A stretch of 64,000 nt of DNA from Hybos culiciformis (lineage: Eukaryota; Arthropoda; Insecta; Diptera; Hybotidae). A model generated the notes under the pieces. It was not told where the DNA came from. It worked only from the letters and a program-made list of their open reading frames with translations, and did no database searches. Every line of letters starts with the position of its first letter. Within the stretch, counting starts at the first letter, position 1. The position numbers and the translations under genes are program-made. The stretch spans positions 23,609,557 to 23,673,556 of the forward strand of contig OZ023273.1 of NCBI GenBank assembly GCA_964007475.1. Reading direction: 5' to 3'. Shown piece by piece: positions 1 through 14,600 of the stretch.

Positions 1-3000
1 ATCTTGTAATCAAATCGCATTTAGTTTAATTTTCTAATATTTAGTGTTATGTGATGTCTTTTTATTTTGACAATATTATATAAATTTTCTAGTTCTCTAT
101 ACTTTAATTAGTTTTGCATAACAACTCGACGAACTTATTTCTAGAATAAACTAAAAAATCTACGTAATATTGTATATAATTCGTATTATATACTTAAGCT
201 AATGCAACAACTAAAATAAAAGTTAATATTATTATTATAAATATTATAATGAAAAAAAAAAAATAATATTTTTCAAAACTTGTCTAAAATAATTATTATT
301 ATGCAATAATTAGTGTTTACGGATCTTAAAATCGCAATTGCGGTAAATATTGTAGATTTTTGTTCACCAAAAACTCAAAACACTTACGGTTTAATTTAAG
401 CAGAAGAAGTTATTTTCAAAAATTTACTTATTTTATTAACATTAACATGATATTTATTTAAGATTATTTTTAGTTAAAAAAAGCAAAAAAAAAAAAAACA
501 TGAATTATTTTATATTTTTTTGTACGCTTGACTTAAACATTCATTAACTGAAAAAAAAAAAAAATTCGGTTTTTTTTTTCTTCACTGGACACACCAGATT
601 TAAATCAAACACAAAAGTTTGAAGAAGACATCTCAACTCTATATCAATAAGAGCTGGTAAATACATATGTTATATTATGTATATATAGATAAAACAATGA
701 AAACATAATAAAGAAGAGATTAGGTAATGATATGGTATAATGGTTAAAATAATGACCATTTAATGATATTAAATTATTATTTGGTTAAAAATGTTTTTTG
801 TTTTTTTTTTTTAAAACAAAACAAATTATGTTTTTAACACTAGTAAGCAAAAAAATAAAAGAAGTAAAAAAAAAAAATTATAATAATAATAACAAAAACT
901 CATTTAATAAAGTGTCACAAGGTCAAGGATGAACAATTATACATATGTTGACAATAAGTACAATTCAATTTTATTTTAATTTTTTTTTTTTTTTTTTAAT
1001 TATAAAAAATGAATTTGTAGCATTTTTAAGCTCAATTAATGTTCTCTATAAAATCTATTTCCTTAAATTTTACATTTAAATATATGTATGTAGTAGTAAA
1101 ATGCACATAACTTACAAACGGAAGCATGCAAATTTAAGGCATTATAATAATATTATATTTCATGTATGTAAAAATAAAGTTGATAAGAATAAGATTATCT
1201 AATAATTGCCAATAAAGCTAGAATCAATATATTTCAGGAAGTCATCCATTATAAACTGGTTCGATAATAATAATAATAATCAGAATAACGCTGTTCATAT
1301 TAATGAGAGAAGTTTTGCATCGTCTCTTGTTTCTTGTCGTTTTTAACAGGTTTTTGTTCGAAATTCAATTTTATAATAAGCTTTTACTTAATGTCTTTGT
1401 CTTGGAGTTTAATCGAATCAAAAGTAAAAAATTTTCCGGAATAAGAATATTTAGAGGTTTCGGAGTTTTGGAAGTAGAGTGCATGGTATTTTTGTTATTT
1501 TTTTTTACCGTTTATTTAATGCAAATGTATTGACAATAATTTTAGAAGTTTTTCCATACGATAAAGATTACTCTCTATTACTTGTAATTTTATGAACTAA
1601 ACTGCAGTGTAATTACAGAAATAAATTAGTAATAATAATAAAATACTTAAACAGCTCTAACAATAACATTAAATTTAAACTATAATATTGTTTTCTATAT
1701 AAAAAGCATTCAATATTCCTGTTCCTCAAATAATAAATAAATTAAGCAAAAATTCTATATAAGTAACTATTGAAAATTTTCCTATGACAACTTTCTTTAA
1801 CAAAAATAGTGGTTTTCAATTAAGTATAATTTTATAAACTTGAAATGAACTTGGCACTACTCAGCTTATTGCGCAAATTTTTTTTTGTCAACGTATAGAA
1901 TTTGGTCTACTTCTGCTTTAAAAAACAAAATAAAAAACTGCAAATTATTTACGATTGTTTTTTTTTTCACTGCTAAGTTTTAAATAAATTTAATAAAAAA
2001 AAAATCTTGAACGCCTTCAAATTCTAATTGCCATTTTAAGAATTTTATAAATATAATGTAGTTTTCAATGTTAGTAAACAAAATATAGAAAAATAACAAA
2101 CATCATAATAAAATATTTAATGTGTATTTATTAATTTTAAATAAATTATGATAAAAATAAAATAAGGAATTAAAAATATACTCAATAAACATGATAATAT
2201 TACATTATGTATGTTTTTGCATTATATTAGAAAAATTATCTCTTCTAAACTCTTTACAGAATTGATTCACTTTCTCAACATGTAAAAATGAAAATAATAA
2301 ATTCACCTGCAATTCGAAATAAGGAAATAACTAAGTATTTAAAAAAAAATAATTCTTTAGTCCGAAATACTGTTTCTGAACAAGTCAACACCATAAGTTC
2401 AATTGAAAACGAAACATTTTTACAAATCTTATATGTTTATTTCTTATATAAATTAAGTTTCTAAATATAATTGCTTTTACACATTTTTATTATTATACCG
2501 TGCCATATCTTTTCGTTATGTTTTTTATAATCAACAAAAACATTTAATTTTAACCTAAAATAAAAAAAAAAGATAAATTTATCGCCGAAAACAAAATTTT
2601 GTTACGAAAATATATTTTGCAAACAGCTTAATTTGTCCTTCACTCATTCATTAAACTTCATAAATTTTTTTTTCTTTCTATCACAAAATTTGTAATAATA
2701 ATAACAAGAACAACAACAAAAAAATGTTCTAATGAATATATTATTATGATTTGTGTACATTTTTATTCACATTTGTGTCTTGAAATCGAAATTATTTTAT
2801 GTAAAAGTGATAAAATGTCCAAATTTTATTAAATTTAAATTATAAATATCTTCAAATTAAATTTATTTTATTTTCACACCCAGAGATTTGTATTTCACAC
2901 TTTTTGCATAAATTTGATAAAAAAAAAAGTACATATAAATAACGTTGATTATTTATATTTCGGGAAAATTATTCTAAGTAAATGGAAAATTAGAATAAAA

Positions 3001-6000
3001 TTTATAAAATAAATAATACCATAATAATAATGTTAAAAAAAATTACTTCAAAATATTATTACTTTTTGATACTGATATATGTTTGTATTAAGATTATATA
3101 ATTTTTTTAAAACAAGCTTTTCACATCAATGCTTAATTATGTATAAATATAAGTTCAACTTAACGGCCATACTGATCTATCCAGCATTTCGGAACGCAAA
3201 TACAAAGAATTTCAATATTTTAAAATCAACCAGGATTTATTTTCTTTTTTTTACAGTGTAAGTAATAAATAAATAAAATAATAAACAATTAAAATTTGCT
3301 TTGGATCACGAACTACTTATGAAGGGCTTGAAACTTTTGTACTGTAGCCATACTGTTCTATCCAAAATAATTTATATTGTTATTTTGAATACAAGGTAGA
3401 ATGAACATTTTGTGGTTTTAGTTTCATTATTCTTTATATACGTAGCTCTTGTTTTTAATTGAACTGCTTTTTTATTTATTTATTTATTTATTTCTACCAG
3501 ATATTTATAATCTTTACAGAAATTTAAATCTTGACATTTTAACTTAAATTAAAGTTTGTAAATAATCAAATTCTACTATTAATATAACAAAATATCATAT
3601 ATTATATACTTAAAATTAACATAACTATCATAATAGTAAGAAAACAATATATGTTTACGTAATATAATTCACATTATCAATAACATTCTTATAAAACTTA
3701 TAAAACTGGCTTAAAATAATAATAATATGTAGTTATGATTATAATAATAGTAATAATTATTTCAAAATTTGAAGAAAAAATGTAATGTATAAATGAGAAT
3801 ACTTAAGAATTTTTGCATATTTTATATTAGGTATTCGGTACACATCTTGCGCACTTTAGAAAAGCAAAAAAAAATATATGTCAATCACAAAAAAGGTTTG
3901 AATCGTGAATACCCAATGAAAATTAGATTTCTTGACATTTATCCAACTTACAATAATTGTTCTGTTTTAATAATTTTTTTTTTTAATTATAAATATAATA
4001 ATTAAGAATTGATATATTAATCAATTAAATTGGATGTTTTAACAAAAAAAAAATTGCATAATTTCTTTTAACAAGAAACAAATCGCAATATTTTTGTGCT
4101 TTGAATATTAAATTTATATTTTCAATAACAATATATATAACTAAATAGCTTACAAAATACAATTATTTAAAAATTTATTATTACTCATTAATTTATTTTG
4201 TAAATTTTATTTACTTTTTATAGGTATGTGGGTTAAGAGTTGTAATGGAATCAAAAAAAAAAAAAACTTATAAAAATAAATAACGCAAAACAAGGAAGAA
4301 AGTTTATTGAAATTTATTTCAAGTGTAATCGAACATGCAATTATTCAAAATACATAAAAGATCAACTAATTTTTCGCAATAAAAATAAATATAATTCTGA
4401 TAAATACAAATTTCTGAAAATAAACTAAAAAAGCCGATGAAACACAAAGATATTTAACTTTCTTCTTTTTAAAATTACTATATGAATATATATAAAAACT
4501 TCCTGTATATCTAAAGAAGGCATAAAATTTTCTCACCTATTTATATAAAGAAGGCATAGATAAAATGTCTAGTACCAAAGATTAAATAAATAAGAAGAAG
4601 ATTAGTTCTAAATCATGCTCGATTTTGATACCCCAGGTTAGCAAAACTTATTAGTTTCGTACTAAAACATTATAAAAATAAGTTTCGTACAAATGTGTTT
4701 CTCTTTGTGTTCATATAATTTTTTTCTAACAATTATCGTATTTAATGTTTATAATTAACTAATTTTTTAACAAATATTAGGTATATAAGTACTATATCAC
4801 AAATACAGTCTTTTTAGAAGAATTCTTCTTTATTATTATATGCAGGTTATGTTTTTGTATTTTTGCATTTTTGATAACATTTATGTACACCTTTTTTTAT
4901 TACTTAACATTTTCAAGGTCTAATAATATTTTTATTAGAATATCCTATTTGTGTGTATTAATTTTTAAACTTATTGGAAAGCCTAATACATATGAATTGA
5001 GTCCTTCTCTAATCTCTAATCATTTTTATAATTTTCATAATTATTTTGCAAATATTCATTCATCTCTCAATATTCAAGTCTTTTAATTAAACTCATTTAA
5101 TTTTTCGTTAATAATAACATACTATTATTGTATTACTAATGGTGATGGCAATTTAATTTTAAATTTTAATTACTTATATTTTAATTTGTTAAATTTTTGT
5201 TAAGTAGGTACTTAAGATTAGAAATTTAAAAAAATTAGATTAATTCTTACTCTGTTTAAGTAACATTATATGAAAGGTTTGCATTTGTGAATACATGCAT
5301 ATATGATTACTTTTAATATATTTATCGAGAATATAATATAAATACATAATATCTACTTAAATATTTCTATGTACGTGAATATATATATTAAAATATTATT
5401 CTTTCGTAATAACTTATTTTATACAGTTCAATAATTTGGCCAAGATCTAATAATCTTGATAAATTAAAAATTTTTAAATAGTTAATTGTTAAATCAAAAT
5501 ATAAAATCAAATCTATATGTACATATATGTACAGAGAACAGAAATTCAAATGATAAATTATTGAATAAATCAATTTTAATAAGTTATAATATAATCATTT
5601 AATATTAATTCAAATTCAAATTCAAATTCAAATTATCATAAGTTTTTTAAGCATAATTTTTTTACTGTTTTTTTTAAATCATAGAAAATATTTTCTCATT
5701 ACGAAATTTATATAAAAAATCCAAAAACTAGATTTTCTTGAATTTACTGAAATGAGGCCAAAATTGCAAAGTAAAAGTCAATTATTATTCAATAAATAAT
5801 CATAAATGATATTATTTTCTTTTACATATTAACAACTTTTGAAATTAAATATATGAAAAATAGAAATACATCAAAAGCATAAAGTGAAAAATTAAATATT
5901 TTCTTACGCAGTCCAAATAAAGCTCATCTTAGTTATATTATATTGAAATTGTTACACACTCATTTCACAAAATTATATGCATAATTTTTATACAGATTAC

Positions 6001-7683
6001 AGTTTTAGTAATAAATACTTTTGCCAACGTTTTAGATATTGTAAAAGCCTTCAGCGCATAATAGTTTTACCATAGTTTTCAGAATGATTAATAATGTTGT
6101 ATAGCTATAAAAAAAATTCTATTATAAGATACATCTATATGAATGCGTATAAGAAGTTGGAGCAAGTATCTTTCGATTCGTTACGTTTCAATCCGGAACG
6201 GAAGGCACCAATATTTGTGTCAAATTTTTCAGTTATCAACTGGAATTAAGTGTTATTAAAAACAAAAAGTAGCTGCTGATTTACAGTACACATACGTAAA
6301 TAATTAACATAAATATTGAGCATAAAATAATTAGAAGAAATTAAAATTAAGGTTTTAATTACTTATCTTCTGTCATTCATTAGTATTGTTTTAAATTATA
6401 AAAATTAAATTAGTTATTAAAATGAACTAAATGTTTATAAGGTGTTGAATACGCTTAAAATAAATAAATAATAAAAAAAATTAAATCGCAAATATATAAA
6501 TTTGGCTTAAATTGGACATTATTAAAATGTAATTTATACAGGCAAATAATTTTGTGATTGATATTTAGAATAAGAGGATTATTATTATAAAAAAGCTTGA
6601 CTTTTTACCCTTAGACTTTTGTTATCCTTAGAACTGGAAAAAAAAATTCTACGTTTTATTGAAATATTCGTTTTTAAATAATGCGTATTTTCGTTTATTA
6701 AAATACAATAAAAAATTCAAAACAAATATTATTATTGAATTTTAATAAATCATAATTAGAACAATTAATTAAAAATTTAAATTTAAACAAAACATATCGA
6801 ATGTTTAATTCGAGTATCAAGGATAAAAAAGGTCTAATGGTGTCAAGTGTTTTATTATAATCTTCAATTAAATGAATCATAAATTTATATTACCATAAAA
6901 TATAAATTATGGATACATATAAATAATGTCCAATTTATATATATTGATTCAAATAGGTCAAAATTGAATTTTCCTCACTAATAGACTACTGATGGAATGG
7001 AATATTATATATAGGTATTTATTACATGATAACAGCAGATTCGTTTTTTACAAGTTAATAACATCAAATCAGCTGGCTGTATTATGTTGTGTGCATACAT
7101 ATAACTAATTTATGAAACTAAGAAAGTGATTTTTCTTAAACTGTAATAACCATAACAGGATTATTAGATTTTTTTTATTATAGCAAAAAAAAAACCAATT
7201 TTCCTATATAATTTGATTAGAAAAAAAAAACTTGAAACATAACATAATGCAAAACAAAAAGTTGTAACATTATTTGAAAATTTATGGTGCAACTTGTATT
7301 CATTATGGTTTTGCTTAATATTACGTCTGAAAAATTTTTCAAATAAATTGACCTAATAATTTTTATCATATACAATTAGGTATTATGTATTATACATAAA
7401 TCCATAATATATTGTATATGTACTTCCATTTATTACTTTTTAATGTGCAAAGGATATGTGGACGAAGGTATAGTAATTCAAGGTTCGTTCAATACGATTT
7501 CAACAGAATGATCAAAAATGTGTTCACAATATTACAAAGTATTTTCTGATAATACACTATACCTACATGTGATTACTTTCAAAAGACTGTTTACTTACAT
7601 GAATGCAGCATTTATTTGAGTAAAATGAAACAAATATCTTATACTTAAGGCCCGTTTTAGAAATACTAGACACACACTACAAA
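1..7683. other. Gene-poor A/T-rich stretch
   Basis: I see no coding exon here. The short open frames between 1.3 and 6.9 kb translate to Phe/Ile/Asn/Lys/Tyr-rich strings with no domain, no sensible splice partners and the composition expected of random A/T-rich DNA. The sequence has many A or T runs. It could be intergenic or part of a long intron of a gene lying to the left; nothing in the window decides this. Confidence 0.6.
5609..5632. repeat. (TTCAAA)4 microsatellite
   Basis: Four exact head-to-tail copies of the hexamer TTCAAA, with a fifth partial copy following. It lies in non-coding DNA. Confidence 0.9.
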
Positions 7684-8638
7684 TCTAATATATAAAGCAG
7701 AAGTTGTCCCTTTGTCTCTTTGTCTCTTTGTCTCTTTGTCTGTTCCGAATAGGCTCCTAAACCGCTCAACCGATCGTTTCCAAACTTACACCATGTCTTT
7801 GTGTCAGGTCGGGGGTCTTTATAGGGTATTTTAAAATTTGATTGGCCTCCTACCCAGGGAACTCCCCCGGGGGCGGACTTCAAAAGTTCGTCCGATTTCA
7901 TTCAAATTTGGTACGTAAATAGAGGAACTGATTACACACAAATTTCGTTACAAAAAATTTGTTGACCTCCTACCCAGAGACCTCCCCTGGGGGCAGACTT
8001 TAAAAGTTCGTCCGATTTCATTCAAATTTGGTATGTAAAAAGAGGAACTGATTACACACAAATTTCGTAACAAAAAATTTGTTGACCTCCTACCCTAGGG
8101 GCGGACTTCAAAAGTTTGTCCGATTTCATTTAAATTTGGTACATAAAAATGATTAACACACGAATTTTGTAACAAAAAACTTGGCCCCCTCTTTTTAGAG
8201 CGCCTCTTCGAATATATAGAAATCAAATATTAAATATTAAAAACTAAACCACTCAACCGATCGTTTCGAAATTTACACCGTCTTCTTTTCTCGGGGTCGT
8301 TATAGGCTATTTTAAAATTTGTATGGCACTCTACCCAGAAACCCCTCCCGGGAAGGACTGCAAAAGTTCTTCCGATTTCTTTCAAATTTGATTCATAAAA
8401 AGTGGAAATGGATAAAAACACAAAATTTGGTTTGGTTTGGAAACCTGTTTAAGGGAAGGATATCATTCGATTTCATACAATTTAAGTGTTGAATAAGTAG
8501 AAATGATAAATATTAATTCTTCTTAGATATTTTCCCGAATTTATAAAATAATAGCTCCTATAATTGTTCATCAATCTGACAACAAAAATTTCACTTAAAA
8601 CGGGTGTTCCACAACAACGTGTGTGCGGGTACAGCTAG
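7684..8638 (+). mobile_element. Helitron-like non-autonomous element, about 955 bp
   Basis: This block is clearly more G/C-rich than its surroundings. Its left edge reads A then TCTAATATATAAA, and its right edge reads GGGTACAGCTAG then T. That fits the Helitron rule: 5' TC, 3' CTAG, insertion between A and T, no target duplication. Inside are four exact copies of the 8-mer CTTTGTCT (7710-7741) and about three copies of a module of roughly 120 bp starting near 7843, 7964 and 8084. The head module (about 7757-7925, with the words CTCAACCGATCGTTTC and TTTTAAAATTTG) recurs near 8240-8410. I see no Rep/helicase coding sequence, so it would move only with help from an autonomous relative. I could not find a convincing 3' hairpin, which keeps the class assignment tentative. 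A reverse-oriented relative lies near 34.2-34.6 kb. Confidence 0.6.
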
Positions 8639-8639
8639 T

Positions 8640-11600
8640 GTAAAATAAATTAAAATAATAAATTATTTTTGATTCAGTAAAATGGCATTTCGAAGATATA
8701 TTTTATTTTGCATTTTACTATATAGACATTATACCTAAATCCTGGTAACAATTTAATCGTTGTCTTGTCGCTGTTTTATATTTAGACAATCATTGTACAA
8801 GTTGTCAACATTCTTTAAAAAAGACATATATTTTGCAAATGAAATAAAAGAAAAATAAAAACACATTGCGTAAAAAATTCGTAAAAATTCTAAAAAGAAG
8901 AAAAAAAGAAATCACATATCATAAACCTATATAAATGTTTAGTACCTAATCAAAATTTGAATATTACACTCATTAAGTTTGAGAAAAAAAATGTTTGCAT
9001 CGTCCCGTCGTAAAAATTAACCAATTTTGCACAAATTTTACGTTTGCATCTAATTTTATTACTGGGTCATTATCGAATATGAGCAAAAAATTTGGCAAAT
9101 TATTTATATAAAACTTCTAATCGCTTCTTACTTATCAATAAATATTTATGTTTTAATGTTGCATTATGTTTTATGTTGAAAAAAAAAACACTTCCAGTGC
9201 ATAAATTTTAATTGTATAACCACAACATTATTTTGCAGAAAAAATATCAAGCAAAAAAAATTTACATTTAAATATTTTAAAAGATTTCAATTGATATGGA
9301 TATGAAGGTATACTTGATAGTTGAAATATTTAAGGTTCAAAGTTTTCTTTTTCCAATTACACAGCATTTTTATTTGAATTATAAAATTAAATTTTGATAA
9401 CAAAATAAATTATAAGATATATTTTACATTAAGAAAAGGGTTCAATTTAAATCAAACACACCACATCTGAGTTAATTTTTGATTTTTTTTAATAATTACA
9501 TACTATCAATTATTGTTAATTATTTTAATTATTTTCATTATGTAAATTCTAACTTAATGTTTAGTTTAGAGAAAAATTAAATTGCAACAGAAATAAAAGC
9601 AACTGGAATACATAAATTGATAGTTTAATAAACACATCTTGGTTATAAAAATTAAGAAAATCGGACGTAAATGTTGTCAGTTTTGTATATATATAGAGTC
9701 ATCATTTGATCATTTAATTGAAAGTTCCTTTAATTTTGTAAAAGTGAATCAAAAAATATTAAATCAAGATAATGAACTATAGTAAGCATATAAATAATAA
9801 ATAATAAAAAAATATTGAAAAATATTTAAAATAAATATTTATACACTCTATAAAAATGAATTTTTTTTTTCAAAGTCAGTTTTTGAGTTAAATATGATGA
9901 ACATCTTAATAGAATGACGTAAGAATAAAATCTATAAAATTAAAGCAAGTATTAATTGACGTTAAATGAAAATCCATTTACGCATTTTGTCCATAAATAA
10001 AAAGAAAAATTATTAAGACAAAATTATGATCTTTTACACTCCAAACTTTAATACCATCTGAATACTCCCACTAGCACTTTTTAAGCTAAACAGCCCTTAA
10101 AATTAAAAATAATAAATTATAATTTTTTTTTATTAAAATAATCTAATTTAATGTTGACGTTCTACAACATCCTTATTTGGGATTTTGATAGCACACGTAA
10201 AGATATTAATTACATTCGTAAAAATAAACAAGGGCTATTAGATATACCAAAAAAGGTTATAAATTATAAAATATGTGTATGAATGAACCTATATTACAAT
10301 ACATATATTTATTTTATAAATTTGAAAAAAATTAAGAACATCGAAATCAAAGCCAAAATTTAACTTTTTGGATCTAGATACGGGAAAACGAAATTGTTCA
10401 ACATCAACACTATTAAACAATTAATATTAGAATTTAGAATATTAGTTGCAGCATTTTCTCAAATAGTTTCCCTAAAAAAGGGACACATATATCTTAATAA
10501 TCAATTTTACATGTTAAGATAATAATATATGCACATAAAAAACAATATGATTGTAAATTTCATTTGTTTTTCATTTTTTATATTCGGGTTTCAGATTCAA
10601 AATACAAATTCTATCATTTCTTCAATTTAACTATAAATTTATTTGATACAATCTAGAAGAGACATATAGAACTGATAAAAAAACATGATACTTTTACTTT
10701 AGCGGTAAATTGCACTTGTAAAATCTAATTATAAAAAAATCTTTAAATGTTTTCATTGTTTTATACAATTTATCAGATAAACCAATTATTGTTCGCTACA
10801 AAATATATAAAACTAATCAGTTTTAAATTAATACATACCTATATATGTATATATTCAGGAAAGTTAATTTCAAATTTTATTTCTTATAGTTCATTTTTTT
10901 TGTAACTTTTATCGGTACAAATTTTAATAACACTATTTTATATTAAGTAAAGCTTGAACTGCATTCATATGTATTTTTATATGCATTTTACCGAACAAAA
11001 ATCTATAATTTTTAAAATTATAGGTTTTAATTTATATGCAACTAAGTATATACTTTTAGAAAAGAATTTAAATATGACTTAAAACTAGAATAATTATTTA
11101 ACAAAATAAATTAATTTGACCTCGAAGGGGACTGTTATCTGTATTTCCGCGTGTAAAATTATAATACCTGGACTTAGTAATTATATTATTTGACCCAAAG
11201 TAAATGTTAAGGTGAAAAAATAACTGTTTTACAAATTCAGATAATAATAATATTGTTGTCTTGTTTAAAATAAAAATTTGAAGAACATTTATTTCTATGT
11301 TGGTACATAAATTTGAAATAAATTGACTTTAAAGTGATTGTTTGTAACTACTTCTTATTTTCTTAGTAATAAACTAAAAGATAATATGTTTTTAAACATT
11401 TTTTTTTCCGACTTTTCCCTCAAAATTAGTAAGTAGTTTTACTAGTTTAATCTCCAGCTGATAAAACAGTTCAGATACATTTTGTCTCATTAATTCTTAA
11501 TTAGTTTTTTAATTACTTAACTTTTACATTAATTTTTCTAAAAGAATTGAAATAACATTATCATTATTTTGTGTATAACTATCATTTCTTTCAATTGAAT

Positions 11601-14600
11601 ACAATTACTTTCACATGTGCATTCGTCCAGTACTATAGCTATAATATTCAATATATTAAAATTAGGAGCAATTTTTCAAATAGATAATCGTTAAGTTAAA
11701 AAAAACCTGGTTTAAAAATTTACATACATAAGAATATAATTTTTAAAAACTAAAATTATTTTTATTACATAAAATATACTAGGTTGTGTGAAGTTTTAGT
11801 TGAAGGGCAGTATTATCAACCTTACAAAGATCTAAAATTGTTGTTTTATAACATCTTATCAATCCTTATACGAATTTAATCAATCTAATATATGCTCAAT
11901 CTAATTGCTATCTGCAGTAACTATTCTAACTTGCTGCTAAGGACTTAAAAATAATAGATCAAATATTCAACGCTATCGTCGTTTATATTATGTAATTAGA
12001 AAATATACTAAATTTCTATAGACAATTTCTAGACTGAACTGTGTACTAAATGGAAATTAATAATCTGAAAAATATTTTTAATTTTCTAACTCTGACGTCC
12101 TGATTTGATATTTTAGTATTCGATGTAATTAATGCTTACACTTGCGTTGAGATAGCTAGAATTTGTTGGATTATGTAGAAAGTATATTATGCTAATTGTA
12201 GATTACTGTTATCGAGTCTCTGTTGAAGCAAAATATACGATATCTATATCATAAATTTGCGGAAAAAGTTTTTTTTAATTTCTTATGTTTTATCTTTAAA
12301 GTTTTAAACTTTCTAAACCTAAATTTCTAAACATTTTGATAATTTTTATTTAAATAAAAAAAAAAAATACAATTAAACGCCCCTTTTAAATCATAACATA
12401 AAATAATATTGATTGTACATGTACTTAATAAAAAATTATAAAAATGTAGAAATTTAATAAACATTTATAAAATTTCATTGAAATAAAAAATTTTTATTAC
12501 TAATTTTATTTTTTAATATAATATGTATAGACAATATTTGTAAAAAATTATTGAAATTTAATAAAAATATAATTTTCGATTTTTATTTACATATTTTCAT
12601 CATATATTATTTTTTTTATTAACTATTGAACTACACAGTTTTATTTATTAACTTATTTGTTAACTTATGAAGATAATTTTATGGATATAAATGTCAAACA
12701 ATACAAGCAATTATTGTTGTATTATTAATAAAGTATTAAGGATATTACAATTGTTGTACATGGAATATAAATTTTATAGGCATTATAGTGAAGTTGATAT
12801 TTTTGATAATAAAATGCCACATTTTTATTTAATAAAAATAGATTAAAAAAATTGATATGATGATAAAATTTTGAGTATGTTCAACTATATTTAAAATGAA
12901 AAAATAAGACAATTTACCTTTTTATTTTTAATTTTTGTTCATTCAAGCGACAAAACTGTGCTAAAATAATTATGTCTTTCAAATAACTTAAGTCATTAGG
13001 TGAAAAACTAAAAATTTACACTTTTGTAAAACAAATTTTTCTTTGAAATTGTAACGTCAAACTTAATTTTATGCAGATTACAAAAAAAGTATTACAAGGT
13101 TCCCTCTAAATATAAGAAAAATATAACTTATTACTAAAATATATGAAAAACTAGATACGTTACAGTGTTACACATATGTATTTCTAATTGTGCGGTGCAA
13201 CAGCTCTGAAAAACCAAACCAGAAATTTAAAATAATTGCAATTTAAATTTTATAGTGTCTTTTTTATTTACAACATCTATTCAAGCATCAGTATCGTATA
13301 CATATCTCTTACGTCTACCTTTAAAAACTTAAAAAAGTGTAAACAAATTAAATAATTTACGATTTAAAAATTTTTGAGACTTTATTTATTTAATTTTAAA
13401 ATCAAAATCATTTAATTTTAAATCTCAGAAGCATTCTAATTTCAATTTCAATTAATTTTTCAAGTCAATTATCGCTTCGTTAATTTTAATTAGAGCTTAT
13501 TTCGCTAAATCACCACAAAACGGAACTAGATAGTCGATGATCAAAAAACAATTTTTTTTATTTCTGATTTTCAATAAATAACAAAATATTTTTATTTAAA
13601 TTCTTTGAAGCTTCCGTTTGCAGCTTTTTGTTTTCTTAATAGTATAATAAGAGCAATATTTAAAAACAAAACAACTTACTTTTCTGCAGTTGCCGTTATT
13701 AAGTTTATTATAATCCACCGCGCCAGAATATTAAATTAAGTATTTACGTATAAAAAAAAATTAATTGATTAGTTTTGTTTTTAATAAAATATATTTTTTT
13801 AATTATAAAACCAAAAATTTTTTAAATTTTTATTCACGCTGGCAAGAAAATAAAAATACAAAAGGACGATATATTTGCTTTTTTTTTGTAAAGATTTTTA
13901 AGAGTTTTTAAGATTTGCTTCTTTTTTTTTTTTTTTAGCACACACGATTCTTTCACAAATTTTTGAATAAAACTAATATTATTTTTTGAGATTATATTTT
14001 TTACTTGCAAAAAAAATTCTTGTTGTTGTTTTATTTAAATACCAAATATTTATTTTGAGAGTAAAAAATTATTCGTAGGCACTCTAAAAAATGTTACAGT
14101 CAGCCAAGATCATCATTGGTTAATTTTTATAAACTTAGCAAATAATAATTTTGTTGACGACGAATTTTATCGTGCTTTGTAAGAAATTAAATTAATTTCG
14201 AATCGTAAATAATTATTTTGAAGAACTCTAATAAATATTTCTTTAATTATGACATATGCAAAGTAGTTTGTCAAATACGGTATCTTGCTGTATTTCAAAG
14301 TTGCTGTATCTTTCCCCTTTTACTTAGAAGGATTTCAATGTTTTATATTTTTTCTTAAATGTTTGTGAAGGTTTCAATTTTTGTTTCTTTTATCTTTCTT
14401 TTGAATAACAACAACATAATTTTTTAATTTTTTAATTTAATTTTTTTTGAATTTATTAAGTTCTTTTGAATTTAAAAGTTTTAAAGTTTGAAGGGTAAAC
14501 GTTGGGTATCATTAAGATATTAAAAATGGCTTTTAGGGGCTCCAGTTGGTAAATAATGCTCAATATATCAGTTAAGGTGGATTTGTGAATTAGAAGAATG

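Noticed and set aside
7677..8421. Minus-strand open frames of 74 and 63 aa
   Set aside because: They fall inside the Helitron-like repeat and come from its repeated modules.
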